Shown: positions 50,807-60,600, counted from the stretch's first letter. The stretch: DNA of 64,000 nucleotides from Streptomyces xanthochromogenes (GCF_014650455.1 NZ_BMUZ01000009.1:124001-188000), one strand, 5' to 3'. Translations and numbers: made by a program. The notes: generated by a model not told the origin, from the letters alone.

Positions 50807-52036
50807 TTAGCGGATCGGCATGCCCGCCAGGGTGCGGGCGATGACGAGCCGCTGTATCTCGCTGGTGCCCTCGAAGATGGTGTAGATGGCGGCGTCCCTG
50901 TGCATGCGCTCCACCGGGTACTCGCGGGTGAAGCCGTTGCCGCCGAGGATCTGGATCGCCTGGCCGGTGACCTTCTTCGCGGTCTCGCTCGCGTACAGCT
51001 TGGACATCGAGCCCTCGGCCGACTCGAACTTCTTGCCCGTGGTCGCCATCCAGGACGCGCGCCACACCAGCAGGCGGGCCGCGTCGATCTGGGTGCGCAT
51101 GTCGGCGAGCTGGAAGGCGATGCCCTGGTTGTCGATGATCGGGCGGCCGAACTGCTCGCGGGTCTTGGCGTATTCGAGCGCGTAGTCGTACGCGGCCCGG
51201 GCGGTGCCGACCGCCATCGCGCCGACCGCCGGGCGGGAGGCCTCGAAGGTGGCCATCGCGGCGTTCTTCACGCGCTCGCCGCCGCCCGCCTTGGCCTTCT
51301 CACGGGAGCGGGCGAGCCGCTCGTCGAGCTTCTCCTTGCCGCCGAGCAGGCAGCTGCCCGGGACGCGGACGTCTTCGAGGACGACCTCGGCGGTGTGTGA
51401 GGCGCGGATGCCGTGCTTCTTGAACTTCTGCCCCTGCGTCAGGCCCGGGGTGTTCGGCGGCACGATGAAGGAGGCGTGGCCCTTGGAGCCGAGCTCGGGG
51501 TCGACGACCGCGACGACGACGTGCACGGCCGCGATGCCGCCGTTGGTCGCCCAGGTCTTGGTGCCGTTGAGGACCCACTCGTCCTTGGCCTCGTCGTACA
51601 CGGCCCGGGTGCGCATCGAGGCGACGTCGGAGCCGGCGTCCGGCTCGGAGGAGCAGAAGGCGGCGACCTTGACGTCGTTCACGTCGCCGTACATCTGGGG
51701 TATCCAGGTGCCGATCTGCTCCTCGGTGCCGTTGGCGAGGACGCCGACGGCGGCCAGGCCGGTGCCGACGATGGAGAGCGCTATGCCCGCATCGCCCCAG
51801 AACAGCTCCTCCATGGCGACCGGGATGCCGAGGCCGGTCGGGTCGAAGAACTGCTGAGCATAGAAGTCGAGGGAGTAGATTCCGACCTTGGCGGCTTCCT
51901 GGATCACCGGCCAGGGGGTCTCCTCGCGCTCGTCCCACTCGGCGGCGGCGGGGCGGATCACGTCCTTGGCGAAGCCGTGCAGCCAGTCCCGGACCTGCTT
52001 CTGGTCGTCGTTGAGATCCATCGTGAACTCGGCCAT
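50807..52036 (-). CDS. acyl-CoA dehydrogenase
   Basis: This 409-residue flavoprotein has AFCSSEPDAGSDVASM, TKTWATNGGIA, KKHGIRASHTAEVVLEDVRVP and the C-terminal QIDAARLLVWRASW, QILGGNGFTREYPVERMHRDA and FEGTSEIQRLVIAR, including the catalytic Glu in the last motif. It oxidises acyl-CoA to enoyl-CoA in fatty or branched acid breakdown. GGAGGGGAC precedes the ATG. The divergent TetR gene across a palindrome-bearing intergenic region is its likely regulator. Confidence 0.93.
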   Translation of the reverse strand: MAEFTMDLNDDQKQVRDWLHGFAKDVIRPAAAEWDEREETPWPVIQEAAKVGIYSLDFYAQQFFDPTGLGIPVAMEELFWGDAGIALSIVGTGLAAVGVLANGTEEQIGTWIPQMYGDVNDVKVAAFCSSEPDAGSDVASMRTRAVYDEAKDEWVLNGTKTWATNGGIAAVHVVVAVVDPELGSKGHASFIVPPNTPGLTQGQKFKKHGIRASHTAEVVLEDVRVPGSCLLGGKEKLDERLARSREKAKAGGGERVKNAAMATFEASRPAVGAMAVGTARAAYDYALEYAKTREQFGRPIIDNQGIAFQLADMRTQIDAARLLVWRASWMATTGKKFESAEGSMSKLYASETAKKVTGQAIQILGGNGFTREYPVERMHRDAAIYTIFEGTSEIQRLVIARTLAGMPIR

Positions 52037-52063
52037 GTCCCCTCCACCACTCCAAGCGTTACT

Positions 52064-52086
52064 TGCGGTAACCGCAGTCTGTTACC
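52064..52086. promoter_or_regulatory. candidate TetR operator between acyl-CoA dehydrogenase and regulator
   Basis: TGCGGTAACCGCA (52064-52076) is a perfect palindrome around a central A. It overlaps a second inverted repeat of GGTAAC (52067-52072) and GTTACC (52081-52086). It lies 28 bases upstream of the dehydrogenase start and is well placed for repression of both divergent genes. Confidence 0.55.
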
Positions 52087-52229
52087 GGCGGGTAGCCGCT
52101 GTCAACCGAGCATCGGCCCCGCAGCACCGCGGGCGGGCGGAGTGTTACGTTGCGCAAGGCTTCCGAGACCAGGAAACCCACGGAAGACGCAAGTGCGGGA
52201 CGCGCAGTACGGGCGGGGAGAAGAGACCC

Positions 52230-52883
52230 ATGGAGACCACACAGCAGGCCGAACAGCAGCGCACGGCGGCGGAGCGCCGGCGGCGCGAGCTGCTGGAGGC
52301 GGCGGACCGGGTGGTGCTCCGGGACGGCCCACAGGCCTCGATGAACGCGATCGCGGCGGAGGCGGGCATCACCAAGCCCATCCTCTACCGGCACTTCGGC
52401 GACAAGGGCGGCCTCTACCGGGCGCTCGCCAAGCGGCACACCGACGCGCTGCTCTCCGCGCTGCGGGCCGCGCTCGACGCACCGGCCGAGCGGCGCGAGC
52501 GGGTCGAGGCGACGCTGGAGACCTATCTCGCGGCGATCGAGGCGCGCCCCCAGGTGTACCGGTTCCTGATGCACCCCGCCGAGGACGCACCGGCGCCCGA
52601 GTCCGAGCAGGGCTTCGACGTGGGCCGGCACTCGGCGCCGCTGCTGCGCCGCATGGGCGAGGACCTGGGCGTGGTCATCGCGGAGCGGATCGACCTCGGG
52701 CCGGGCAGCGAAGTGCTCGCGCGGGTCTGGGGGCACGGGATCGTCGGCATGATGCATGCGGCGGGCGACTGGTGGCTGGGTGAACGCCCCTGCTCCCGCG
52801 CCGAGTTGGTCCAGGCGCTGGCCGACCTGCTGTGGGGACGCCTGGCGGCGGCGGGCGACCGGGCGGGCGGCCCGGGGTTCTGA
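52230..52883 (+). CDS. TetR-family transcriptional regulator
   Basis: This 217-residue protein has an N-terminal HTH domain: RRRELLEAADRVVLRDG, then ASMNAIAAEAGITKPILYRH followed by FGDKGGLYRAL. An all-helical ligand-binding domain follows. The HTH form (ITKPILYRHFGDK) is typical of regulators of lipid metabolism genes, but the ligand is unknown. GGGGAG precedes ATG 52230; the frame extends upstream through the promoter without a better start. It probably controls the divergent acyl-CoA dehydrogenase. Confidence 0.9.
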   Translation: METTQQAEQQRTAAERRRRELLEAADRVVLRDGPQASMNAIAAEAGITKPILYRHFGDKGGLYRALAKRHTDALLSALRAALDAPAERRERVEATLETYLAAIEARPQVYRFLMHPAEDAPAPESEQGFDVGRHSAPLLRRMGEDLGVVIAERIDLGPGSEVLARVWGHGIVGMMHAAGDWWLGERPCSRAELVQALADLLWGRLAAAGDRAGGPGF

Positions 52884-52954
52884 CCCCCACCCCGCGCGTT
52901 CGGGGCGGGCGCCCTGAGGGCGCGGCACGGGGTCCGCGGCGTGGCCCCAGGAGG

Positions 52955-53491
52955 TCAGCTCCACCCCGCCTTGCGGATCGCCCGCCGCAAGCGAGCGTGG
53001 TGACGGCCCGTTACGCGGTCGGCGTACACCACACCCTCCAGGTGGTCGCACTCGTGCTGGAGGCAGCGCGCGAAGAACCCCGTACCCTCCACCCGAACCG
53101 GCGCGCCCAGGAGGTCCACCCCTTCCACGACCGCGCGGTCGAAGCGCGAGGTCGGCGCCTCAAGGCCCGGCAGCGACAGACAGCCCTCGGGACCGCGCAC
53201 CTCGACGCCGTCCGCCTCCACCAGACGGGGGTTGACGACGTGGCCCAGATGCCGGACGTCCTCGTCGTCGGGGCAGTCGTACACGAACACCCGCTGGGCG
53301 ACGCCGATCTGGTTCGCCGCCAGGCCGACACCGTCGGCCGCGTACATCGTGGCGAACATGTCCTCGACGAGCCGGTGCAGGGCGGACCCGAACTCCGTGA
53401 CGGGTTCACAGGGCGCGTGGAGCAACCCGTCACCGAGGAGACTCATCTCTCGTACGGAGCCGGAACTGCCGGGAATGGGACGGTGGCGCAT
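52955..53491 (-). CDS. def: peptide deformylase
   Basis: This 178-residue enzyme has all three deformylase motifs: GVGLAANQIG, EGCLSLPG and QHECDHLEG, which supply the Gln, the Cys metal ligand, and the two His ligands with catalytic Glu. It removes the formyl group from nascent proteins. ATG 53491 gives RHRPIPGSSGSVREMSLL as the N-terminus. No strong ribosome-binding site is seen, but TACGCT lies 7 bases upstream of the ATG, so the mRNA may be leaderless. Confidence 0.92.
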   Translation of the reverse strand: MRHRPIPGSSGSVREMSLLGDGLLHAPCEPVTEFGSALHRLVEDMFATMYAADGVGLAANQIGVAQRVFVYDCPDDEDVRHLGHVVNPRLVEADGVEVRGPEGCLSLPGLEAPTSRFDRAVVEGVDLLGAPVRVEGTGFFARCLQHECDHLEGVVYADRVTGRHHARLRRAIRKAGWS

Positions 53492-53608
53492 GGGCGCAAG
53501 CGTACGTTCCGGTGACCTGGCGGCATTCCGGATGGTGGCGCGGTTCGGGCCGCTGACCGGATCTCGATAGGCTGACACCCGACCCAGGCGCAAGGAGGAT
53601 CAAGGACG

Positions 53609-54856
53609 ATGTCAGGACACGATGGAGGTGCCGGGCCCCTGTCACCGCGAGCCAAGCTGGCCGTGACCGCGGGCAAGGCCGCCGCGGCCGTGTCGCGCGC
53701 GGCGGGGCGGGGCAGTGGATCGGTGATCGGCGGGCGCGTCGCGCTCAAGCTCGACCCCGATCTGCTCGGGCGGCTCGCCACTCATCTGGACGTCGTCCTG
53801 GTGTCGGCGACCAACGGCAAGACGACCACGACCCGGCTGATCGCCGAGGCGCTGCGGGCCAGCGGCCCGGTGGTGTCGAACGCGCTCGGCGCCAACATGC
53901 CGGCCGGCATCACGTCGGCGCTCGCGGGCGGTTCGGACGCGAAGTACGGCGTGATCGAGGTCGACGAGAAGTACCTGGCGGGAGTCGCGCGCGATGTGAC
54001 GCCGAAGGCGATCGCGCTCCTCAACCTCTCCCGCGACCAGCTCGACCGCGCCGCCGAGACCCGGATGCTCGCCGAGAAGTGGCGCGAGGGGCTTTCGGGC
54101 TCCAAGGCCGTGGTGATCGCCAATGCTGACGACCCGCTGGTCGTGTGGGCGGCGTCGTCCTCCCCCAACGTGGTGTGGGTGGCGGCCGGTCAGGAGTGGA
54201 AGGACGACGCCTGGTCGTGCCCCGCCTGCGGCGGTGTGATGCAGCGTCCGGGCGACGACTGGTTCTGCGGTGAGTGCGGTTTCCGCCGCCCGGCGCCCAG
54301 TTGGGTCCTCAACGGCGACTACGTCCTCGACCCGCACGGCTCGGCCTGGCCGATCCACCTCCAGCTGCCCGGCCGCGCCAACAAGGCGAACGCCGCCACC
54401 TCCGCCGCGGTCGCCGCGGTGTTCGGGGTGCCGCCGCAGGTCGCCCTGGAGCGCATGTACCAGGTGCAGGCGGTCGCGGGGCGCTATGACGTGGTCAGCT
54501 TCCAGGGCCGTGAGCTGCGGCTGCTGCTCGCGAAGAACCCGGCGGGCTGGCTCGAAACGTTTTCCCTCATCGACCCGCCGCCGACCCCGGTCGTCCTGTC
54601 CGTCAACGCCCGTGGCGCGGACGGCACGGACACCTCGTGGCTGTGGGACGTCGACTACACCCGGCTCGCCGGTCACCCGATCTTCGTGATCGGCGACCGC
54701 AAGCTGGACCTGGCGGTACGCCTGGAGGTCGCGAACCTGGACTTCCGGGTCTGCGAGAACCTGGAGGAGTGCGCGCAGCTGGCACCGCCCGGGCGGATCG
54801 AACTCATCGCCAACTACACCGCGTTCCAGGACGTCCGCCGCGTCGTCGGCAACTGA
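53609..54856 (+). CDS. murT: lipid II isoglutaminyl synthase (glutamine-hydrolysing) subunit MurT
   Basis: This 415-residue Mur-ligase-like protein has an ATP loop (SATNGKTTTTRL, about 68-79), the ligase core (VIEVDEKYL, LLNLSRDQLDR), an inserted Cys4 zinc ribbon (CPACGG and CGECG, about 205-230) and the C-terminal MurT domain. MurT/GatD amidates D-Glu of lipid II to D-isoglutamine. AAGGAGG precedes the start. gatD follows 24 bases after the stop. Confidence 0.93.
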   Translation: MSGHDGGAGPLSPRAKLAVTAGKAAAAVSRAAGRGSGSVIGGRVALKLDPDLLGRLATHLDVVLVSATNGKTTTTRLIAEALRASGPVVSNALGANMPAGITSALAGGSDAKYGVIEVDEKYLAGVARDVTPKAIALLNLSRDQLDRAAETRMLAEKWREGLSGSKAVVIANADDPLVVWAASSSPNVVWVAAGQEWKDDAWSCPACGGVMQRPGDDWFCGECGFRRPAPSWVLNGDYVLDPHGSAWPIHLQLPGRANKANAATSAAVAAVFGVPPQVALERMYQVQAVAGRYDVVSFQGRELRLLLAKNPAGWLETFSLIDPPPTPVVLSVNARGADGTDTSWLWDVDYTRLAGHPIFVIGDRKLDLAVRLEVANLDFRVCENLEECAQLAPPGRIELIANYTAFQDVRRVVGN

Positions 54857-54880
54857 GCAAGGCAGGAGCAAACTAGCGAC

Positions 54881-55609
54881 ATGGCAGACAACAGCCTGCG
54901 CCTCGTGTGGGTCTACCCCGACCTGCTGAGCACCTACGGCGACCAGGGCAACGCCCTGGTCGTGGAGCGGCGGGCGCGCCAGCGCGGCCTGGACGTGCAC
55001 CGCCTCGACGTGCGCAGCGACCAGCCGATCCCGACCTCCGGTGACATCTACCTCATCGGCGGCGGCGAGGACCGCCCGCAGCGGCTCGCGGCCGAGCGGC
55101 TGCGCCGCGACACCGGTCTGAGCCGCGCCGCGTCCAACGGCGCGATCATCTTCTCGGTCTGTGCCGGATACCAGATCCTCGGCCACGAGTTCATCAACGA
55201 CCTCGGCGAGCGCGAGCCGGGTCTCGGCCTGCTCGACGTGGTCTCGACCCGCGGCGAGGGCGAGCGCTGCGTCGGCGACGTGCTCGGCGACATCGACGAG
55301 CGGCTCGGCCTGCCCCAGCTGACCGGCTTCGAGAACCACCAGGGCGTCACCCACCTCGGCCCGACGGCCCGCCCGTTCGCCCGGGTGCGCCTGGGCAAGG
55401 GCAACGGCACCGGCGACGGCACCGAGGGCGCGTACAACGACACCGTGTTCGGTACGTACATGCACGGCCCGGTCCTCGCACGCAACCCGCAGATCGCGGA
55501 CCTGCTGCTCAAGCTGGCGCTCGACGTGAACGCGCTGCCGCCGACCGACGACCGCTGGTACGAGGCGCTGCGCGCGGAGCGCATCGCCTCGGCGACGCAG
55601 CCCGCCTGA
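54881..55609 (+). CDS. gatD: lipid II isoglutaminyl synthase glutaminase subunit GatD
   Basis: This 242-residue class I glutamine amidotransferase has the nucleophile motif VCAGYQILG (Cys at about 94) and a late His in GTYMHGPVLARNPQIAD. It starts RLVWVYPDLLSTYGDQGN, typical of GatD. It supplies ammonia to MurT. GGCAGGAGC lies upstream of ATG 54881. Confidence 0.93.
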   Translation: MADNSLRLVWVYPDLLSTYGDQGNALVVERRARQRGLDVHRLDVRSDQPIPTSGDIYLIGGGEDRPQRLAAERLRRDTGLSRAASNGAIIFSVCAGYQILGHEFINDLGEREPGLGLLDVVSTRGEGERCVGDVLGDIDERLGLPQLTGFENHQGVTHLGPTARPFARVRLGKGNGTGDGTEGAYNDTVFGTYMHGPVLARNPQIADLLLKLALDVNALPPTDDRWYEALRAERIASATQPA

Positions 55610-55733
55610 CGCGCGGCGCCGCCCACCCGGGTCGGGCCGCGCGACGCGTCGACCGGGCGCCACCGGCCCCGGGCGGCCCGGCCGACGTTTCGTACGTTCG
55701 TACTACGTCCATCAGTCGGACCTCCGATTCGGC

Positions 55734-55765
55734 CCCCGTCACCCTGCGCCGGTAGGGTGACGGGG
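55734..55765. terminator. strong hairpin between gatD and pfkA
   Basis: A perfect 12-bp stem pairs CCCCGTCACCCT (55734-55745) with AGGGTGACGGGG (55754-55765) around an 8-base loop. It could terminate murT-gatD or lie in the pfkA leader; CGTACGTTCGTACTACG upstream (near 55691) may hold promoter elements. Confidence 0.6.
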
Positions 55766-55822
55766 ATCCAACCGGACGACGTGGTCCGGTCGTCGGCCCA
55801 CGTTGCAAAGGTTCTCCGGGCA

Positions 55823-56848
55823 ATGCGAATTGGTGTGCTCACCTCCGGCGGCGACTGCCCCGGCCTGAACGCCGTCATCCGATCCGTCGTGCACCGCGCG
55901 GTCGTCGACCACGGCGACGAGGTCATCGGCTTCCACGACGGCTGGAAGGGCCTGCTCGAAGCCGACTACCGCAAGCTGGACCTCGACGCGGTCGGCGGCA
56001 TCCTCGCCCGTGGCGGCACCATCCTCGGCTCCTCCCGCGTCCAGCCCGCGCATCTGCGCGACGGCGTGGAGCGCGCCAAGGGCCATGTCGCCGACCTGGG
56101 TCTCGACGCGATCATTCCGATCGGCGGCGAGGGCACCCTGAAGGCCGCGACGCTGCTGTCGGACGCGGGACTGCCCATCGTCGGTGTGCCCAAGACCATC
56201 GACAACGACATCGCCTCGACCGATGTCACCTTCGGCTTCGACACCGCCGTGGGCGTGGCGACCGACGCGCTCGACCGCCTGAAGACCACCGCCGAATCGC
56301 ACCAGCGGGTGCTGATCGTCGAGGTCATGGGCCGGCACACCGGCTGGATCGCCCTGCACTCGGGCATGGCCGCCGGCGCGCACGCCATCGTCGTGCCCGA
56401 GCGCCCCTTCGACATCGACGAGCTGACCGAACTGGTCGGCCGGCGCTTCTCGGCGGGCAAGAAGTTCGCGATCGTGGTCGTCGCCGAGGGCGCCAAGCCG
56501 CGTGAGGGCTCGATGCAGTTCGACGTGGGCGGCACCGACGTCTACGGCCACGAGCGCTTCGCCGGCGTCGCCCGCCAGCTCTCCATCGAGTTGGAGCAGC
56601 GCCTGGACAAGGAGGCGCGCCCGGTCATCCTCGGCCACGTCCAGCGCGGCGGCACGCCCACCGCCTACGACCGGGTGCTCGCCACCCGCTTCGGCTGGCA
56701 CGCGGTGGAGGCCGCCCACCGCGGCGAGTTCGGGATGCTGACCGCGCTGCGCGGCACCGACATCGTCATGGTCCCGCTCGCCGAGGCGACGGCCACCTTG
56801 AAGACCGTCCCGGCCGAGCGGTACGCCGAAGCGGAGTGCGTGCTCTAG
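55823..56848 (+). CDS. pfkA: 6-phosphofructokinase
   Basis: This 341-residue enzyme has the N-terminal GVLTSGGDCPGLNAVIR, GGTILGSSR, IGGEGTLKAA, PKTIDNDI with the catalytic Asp, and MGRHTGW. These are the nucleotide and fructose-6-phosphate binding elements of group III actinobacterial ATP-dependent phosphofructokinase. It performs the committed step of glycolysis. ATG 55823 is used because AAAGG is upstream and the protein then begins MRIGVLTSGGDCPG as usual. Confidence 0.95.
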   Translation: MRIGVLTSGGDCPGLNAVIRSVVHRAVVDHGDEVIGFHDGWKGLLEADYRKLDLDAVGGILARGGTILGSSRVQPAHLRDGVERAKGHVADLGLDAIIPIGGEGTLKAATLLSDAGLPIVGVPKTIDNDIASTDVTFGFDTAVGVATDALDRLKTTAESHQRVLIVEVMGRHTGWIALHSGMAAGAHAIVVPERPFDIDELTELVGRRFSAGKKFAIVVVAEGAKPREGSMQFDVGGTDVYGHERFAGVARQLSIELEQRLDKEARPVILGHVQRGGTPTAYDRVLATRFGWHAVEAAHRGEFGMLTALRGTDIVMVPLAEATATLKTVPAERYAEAECVL

Positions 56849-56890
56849 CCTCCGCCGCCGCGGTCGCTTCCGGATTGTTTTGTACGCAAT

Positions 56891-56928
56891 GAACCGCCCC
56901 CGCCCGCATCGTCGGCCGGGGGCGGTTC
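56891..56928 (+). terminator. terminator of pfkA
   Basis: A perfect 11-bp stem pairs GAACCGCCCCC (56891-56901) with GGGGGCGGTTC (56918-56928), 42 bases after the pfkA stop. Confidence 0.85.
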
Positions 56929-56970
56929 TAGTCTGGTGCGGGACAACCGGTACGAATCAGGAGTCAGCGG

Positions 56971-57930
56971 ATGGATCACAGCGGGCACGGCATGGACATG
57001 AACATGGACCTGCCGCCGTTCACGCTGGCGCGGGGCCTCGAATGGTCGGCGGACTCCTTCTTCCTCATCGGCTGCCTGCTCGGGCTCGCCCTGTACGCCT
57101 GGGGCGTGGTCCGGCTCCGGCGGCGCGGTGACAACTGGCCGGTCAGCCGGATGATCTTCTGGACCGTGGGCGTCCTGACCATCGCGTTCGTCATGTGCAC
57201 CAAGCTCAACGACTACGGCATGGTCATGTTCAGCGTGCACATGGTGCAGCACATGGTGATCAGCATGCTGTCGCCCATCCTGCTGCTGCTCGGCGCCCCG
57301 GTCACCCTCGCGCTGCGCGCGCTGCCGGTGAGCGCGACGCGCGGCCGCAAGGGCCCGCGCGAGCTGCTCCTGATGCTGCTGCACAGCCGGTACATGAAGG
57401 TCGTCACGCATCCGGCGTTCACCATCCCGCTGTTCATCGCGAGCCTGTACGGGCTCTACTTCACGCCGATCTTCGACTTCCTGATGGAGTCGAGGACCGG
57501 GCACATCGCGATGATGGTCCACTTCCTCGCGGTCGGCCTGGTCTTCTTCTGGCCGATCATGGGCGTGGACCCGGGGCCGCACCGGCCCGGCTACGTGATG
57601 CGGATGCTGGAGCTCTTCGCCGGCATGCCCTTCCACGCGTTCTTCGGCATCGCCCTGATGATGGCCAGCGAGCCCATGATCGGCACGTACAAGAACCCGC
57701 CCTCCTCCCTGGGCATCGACGCGCTCACCGACCAGCAGGCGGCCGGCGGCATCGCCTGGGCGTTCAGCGAGATCCCCTCGGTGCTCGTGCTGATCGCGCT
57801 GGTCTTCCAGTGGTACGCCACCGAGAAGCGCCAGGCGCGCCGCACCGACCGTGCCGCCGAGCGGGACGGCGACCGGGAGCTTCAGGCCTACAACGCCTAT
57901 CTCGCCTCGCTGAACACGCGCGGCCAGTAG
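56971..57930 (+). CDS. cytochrome c oxidase assembly factor, CtaG/caa3-type
   Basis: This 319-residue membrane protein has a Met/His-rich N-terminus (DHSGHGMDMNMD, likely copper-binding) and about seven membrane segments. Conserved HMVQHMVISML and ELFAGMPFHAFFGIALM match the CtaG_Bacillus/caa3 family. It probably helps deliver copper to cytochrome oxidase. CAGGAG precedes the ATG. Confidence 0.9.
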   Translation: MDHSGHGMDMNMDLPPFTLARGLEWSADSFFLIGCLLGLALYAWGVVRLRRRGDNWPVSRMIFWTVGVLTIAFVMCTKLNDYGMVMFSVHMVQHMVISMLSPILLLLGAPVTLALRALPVSATRGRKGPRELLLMLLHSRYMKVVTHPAFTIPLFIASLYGLYFTPIFDFLMESRTGHIAMMVHFLAVGLVFFWPIMGVDPGPHRPGYVMRMLELFAGMPFHAFFGIALMMASEPMIGTYKNPPSSLGIDALTDQQAAGGIAWAFSEIPSVLVLIALVFQWYATEKRQARRTDRAAERDGDRELQAYNAYLASLNTRGQ

Positions 57931-57993
57931 CGCCGGGACCCTCCGCGGGGGGACCATGGTCCTCACGGCACCCGCCGGGAGGAAGGGGACGCG

Positions 57994-58155
57994 ATGCCCC
58001 GCTCGACGAAGTCGATGATGGTGCTCACCCTGGCCATGCTGGTGGTGATCACGGCATACACGGTGGCGCTCGGCAGCAACGGCTGGCTGTGGTTCGGCTG
58101 GGTGGTGCTCGGACTCACCACGCTCGGGACGGCCGCGACGTCCCGCAGCACCTAG
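57994..58155 (+). CDS. small two-helix membrane protein
   Basis: ATG 57994 opens 53 residues with two hydrophobic segments (MMVLTLAMLVVITAYTVAL and LWFGWVVLGLTTLGTAA) and ends SRST. GGAGGAAGGGG is an ideal ribosome-binding site. It lies 63 bases after the CtaG-like gene and may be cotranscribed with it. No characterised family is recognised. Confidence 0.75.
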   Translation: MPRSTKSMMVLTLAMLVVITAYTVALGSNGWLWFGWVVLGLTTLGTAATSRST

Positions 58156-58179
58156 GGCGGCCCGCGGCGCCCGGACCGG

Positions 58180-60600
58180 TCAGCCGAGCCGCACCACGGT
58201 CTGCTGGGTCGCTCCCCCGGTGCCGCTGAGGTCGCCGAAGGCGAGGGTCAGGGATGCGCCGGTGGTGGCGCCCGTGAGCGTGGCCGGGCGTGCGGTGACC
58301 GATGCGACGGCCCGGCGCCAGGTCAGGGTGAGCGAGGTCTGGGCGCGCATGGGGTCGCTGACGCAGATCACGGCGGTGCCGTCGCCGCGCTCGCTGATCA
58401 TCACGGAGCAGGGTGCGCTGGCGGTGAGCGCACCGGCGGTGCCGCCGAACCAGAAGTTGACCCCGGTGAAGCCGAGCGCGGGCACCGCGACGCCCTGCTG
58501 GTCGTCGGTGTTGGCCAGGACGGTCGGCCAGCCACCGGCGGCGGCGCGGGCCGCGGTCTGGGCCGCGGAGGCGCCCGGCATCAGGACGTATGCGTATCCG
58601 GCGCCGGACGGGTCGGTGCCGTGGTCGGCCCACAGGGTGAGGTAACGGCGACTGACCGGTGTCGTCGCGCTGCCCTTGTTGAGGTCGCTCCAGCGTCCGG
58701 TGCGCTCCTCGCGCCGGGCCCGTACGGTCGCGCGGCCGGGGAAGACATAGCCCGCGTGGCCCGCGAGGTGGGCCCAGGAGGCGCCGGTCAGGGTCGCCGA
58801 CCAGGGGTAGGCGGAGGGCTGGACGACTCCGTCGACGGTCAGGGCGGAGGCGCCGGTCGGCCCGAGGTTGCGGTTGTCGACGGTCGACTCGACGACGGCG
58901 CCGTCCCGGCAGGTGATGCCGGCGCCCAGACACACGATCGCGTCGTCGAGGCAGAACCAGGACTTCTTGGCGACGAGGGTGCTCCCCAGCCCCTTGAGGT
59001 ACTGCCCGATCGAGGCGCGCTGCCCGTCGGTGGCTCCGCCCACCCAGTTCACATCGGGCCGGGACGCTCCCCAGTCGCCGCCCGCGGCGTCCGCGAGGAC
59101 CTTGCGGGACGCGGTGGTGCCGGGCAGCCGGTAGGGGTCCACGGTGGGCCAGAAGGCGTCGCTGTACTGGCCGTTGGCGTAGGTGTCGCCCCACCAGTAG
59201 AGCATTCCGGAGCCGGTGTGCCAGCCGTGCAGGTTCTCGCCGTTGCCGGTCTCGTAGTACGTGATCCGCTTGTCGGCCATGCTGATCGAGGCGGCCCAGG
59301 CGGGGCGCCGGTGGGTGGCCCGGGACATGTGGGGGAAGAGCCGGTGTCCGACGGGTTCGGCGATCGCGGCGAGCGCGCTGTCGGCGTCGACTCCCTGGAG
59401 GAGGGCGAGGCCGGGAACCGTGAGGAAGCCGTCGCTCAGCGGCGGGCTGTAGTAGTCGCGCCGCATCCAGCCCTTCACGAGCCCGCGCCAGCGGAGGTTC
59501 TCGGCGCTGGAGGCACCCTGGCCGAGCAGGACGATCGAGGCGAGGATCGCGTGGCCGCGCACATGGTCGTCCTGCCGGCGGCCGGCCGGATCGCCCGCCG
59601 AGACGCCCCGGCTGATGGCGCGACCGGCCACGCCGTCCATCGCGAGGCCGTTGTAGAGGAAGGGCGCCCAGGCGTTCTCGACGGCGTCGAAGACGATCTG
59701 CCGGGCCGGGTCCGACACCGCCCAGGCGGAGCCCGCCAGCAGGGCGAACAGCATGCCGAGACCGCCGAGCATCACCGACCCGTAGGAGGCGGTGTAGGGC
59801 ACGTAGGTGTGCTGGACGAAGGAGCCGTCCGCGTAGAGGCCGTCGCCCCCGCTCACGTACGGGAAGACCGGTGAGAGCGCGCTCGCGGCCAGGGAGAGCT
59901 TCGCGGAGCTCTTGCCGAGGACGCCGCGCAGGGCGAGCACCCGGCAGAGGTCGACGCGGTTGGCGCCGGTGCTGGTGCCGGCGTAGACGGCGACCGCACT
60001 GTCCGGCACGAAATGGTCAACCGCCTTGAGAAAGCTGGCCACTTGGGCCGAGGAGAGGTGGTCGTACAGCAGGACGCAGGTGTCGAGCAGCGCCTGCGGT
60101 GCACCGATCTGCCAGTTGTACCAGTTGCCGAAGCTGGAGCGGCCTTCGCCGTAGACGTCGTCGTGGAGGTGGTCGAGGCCGGTGACGACGGCCGCGGCGA
60201 GGCCGCTGTCGCCGGTGAGGCCGGTGCCCGGCTGACTGTAGGCCTCGGCCATGGTGCGGAGCCGGTTGTAGCTGTCGTTCATCCTGGCCGAGTAGCCGAA
60301 CGACTCCTGGTCGGTGTCGGGATCGGGGTCGGCGTACCCGGCGTCGGGCCACAGCGATCCGCTCGCCGGTGCCATGGTGGCGAGCAGGGACGCGGCCGAG
60401 GTGCCGAGGTCGGCGAGCCTGGACTTGAACGGCTCGGCGGTGGGCGCGAAGCCGGACCCGAGGATCAGGGTGCGCCAGGTGGCGCGCAGCGCGTCATAGG
60501 CGTCGGCGGCGCTCGCCCGCGGGGCGCCGACGGTCCCCAGAGCGAGGGCCGAGGCGCCGGTCGCGTACAGAAAGCCACGACGGGACCAGGGAGCGGTCAT
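58180..60600 (-). CDS. polysaccharide lyase family 8, Tat-exported
   Basis: This 806-residue protein has a twin-arginine signal (SRRGFLYATGASALALG) and a PL8 fold. The alpha/alpha-toroid part contains WYNWQIGAPQALLDTC with the catalytic Asn and DGSFVQHTYVPYTASYG with catalytic His and Tyr at about 250-275. Central and C-terminal beta domains follow (GNGENLHGWHTGSGMLYWWGD). PL8 enzymes cleave hyaluronate, chondroitin or xanthan; the substrate is not clear from sequence. ATG 60600 with GGAGTCCCC upstream starts at the signal. Confidence 0.92.
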   Translation of the reverse strand: MTAPWSRRGFLYATGASALALGTVGAPRASAADAYDALRATWRTLILGSGFAPTAEPFKSRLADLGTSAASLLATMAPASGSLWPDAGYADPDPDTDQESFGYSARMNDSYNRLRTMAEAYSQPGTGLTGDSGLAAAVVTGLDHLHDDVYGEGRSSFGNWYNWQIGAPQALLDTCVLLYDHLSSAQVASFLKAVDHFVPDSAVAVYAGTSTGANRVDLCRVLALRGVLGKSSAKLSLAASALSPVFPYVSGGDGLYADGSFVQHTYVPYTASYGSVMLGGLGMLFALLAGSAWAVSDPARQIVFDAVENAWAPFLYNGLAMDGVAGRAISRGVSAGDPAGRRQDDHVRGHAILASIVLLGQGASSAENLRWRGLVKGWMRRDYYSPPLSDGFLTVPGLALLQGVDADSALAAIAEPVGHRLFPHMSRATHRRPAWAASISMADKRITYYETGNGENLHGWHTGSGMLYWWGDTYANGQYSDAFWPTVDPYRLPGTTASRKVLADAAGGDWGASRPDVNWVGGATDGQRASIGQYLKGLGSTLVAKKSWFCLDDAIVCLGAGITCRDGAVVESTVDNRNLGPTGASALTVDGVVQPSAYPWSATLTGASWAHLAGHAGYVFPGRATVRARREERTGRWSDLNKGSATTPVSRRYLTLWADHGTDPSGAGYAYVLMPGASAAQTAARAAAGGWPTVLANTDDQQGVAVPALGFTGVNFWFGGTAGALTASAPCSVMISERGDGTAVICVSDPMRAQTSLTLTWRRAVASVTARPATLTGATTGASLTLAFGDLSGTGGATQQTVVRLG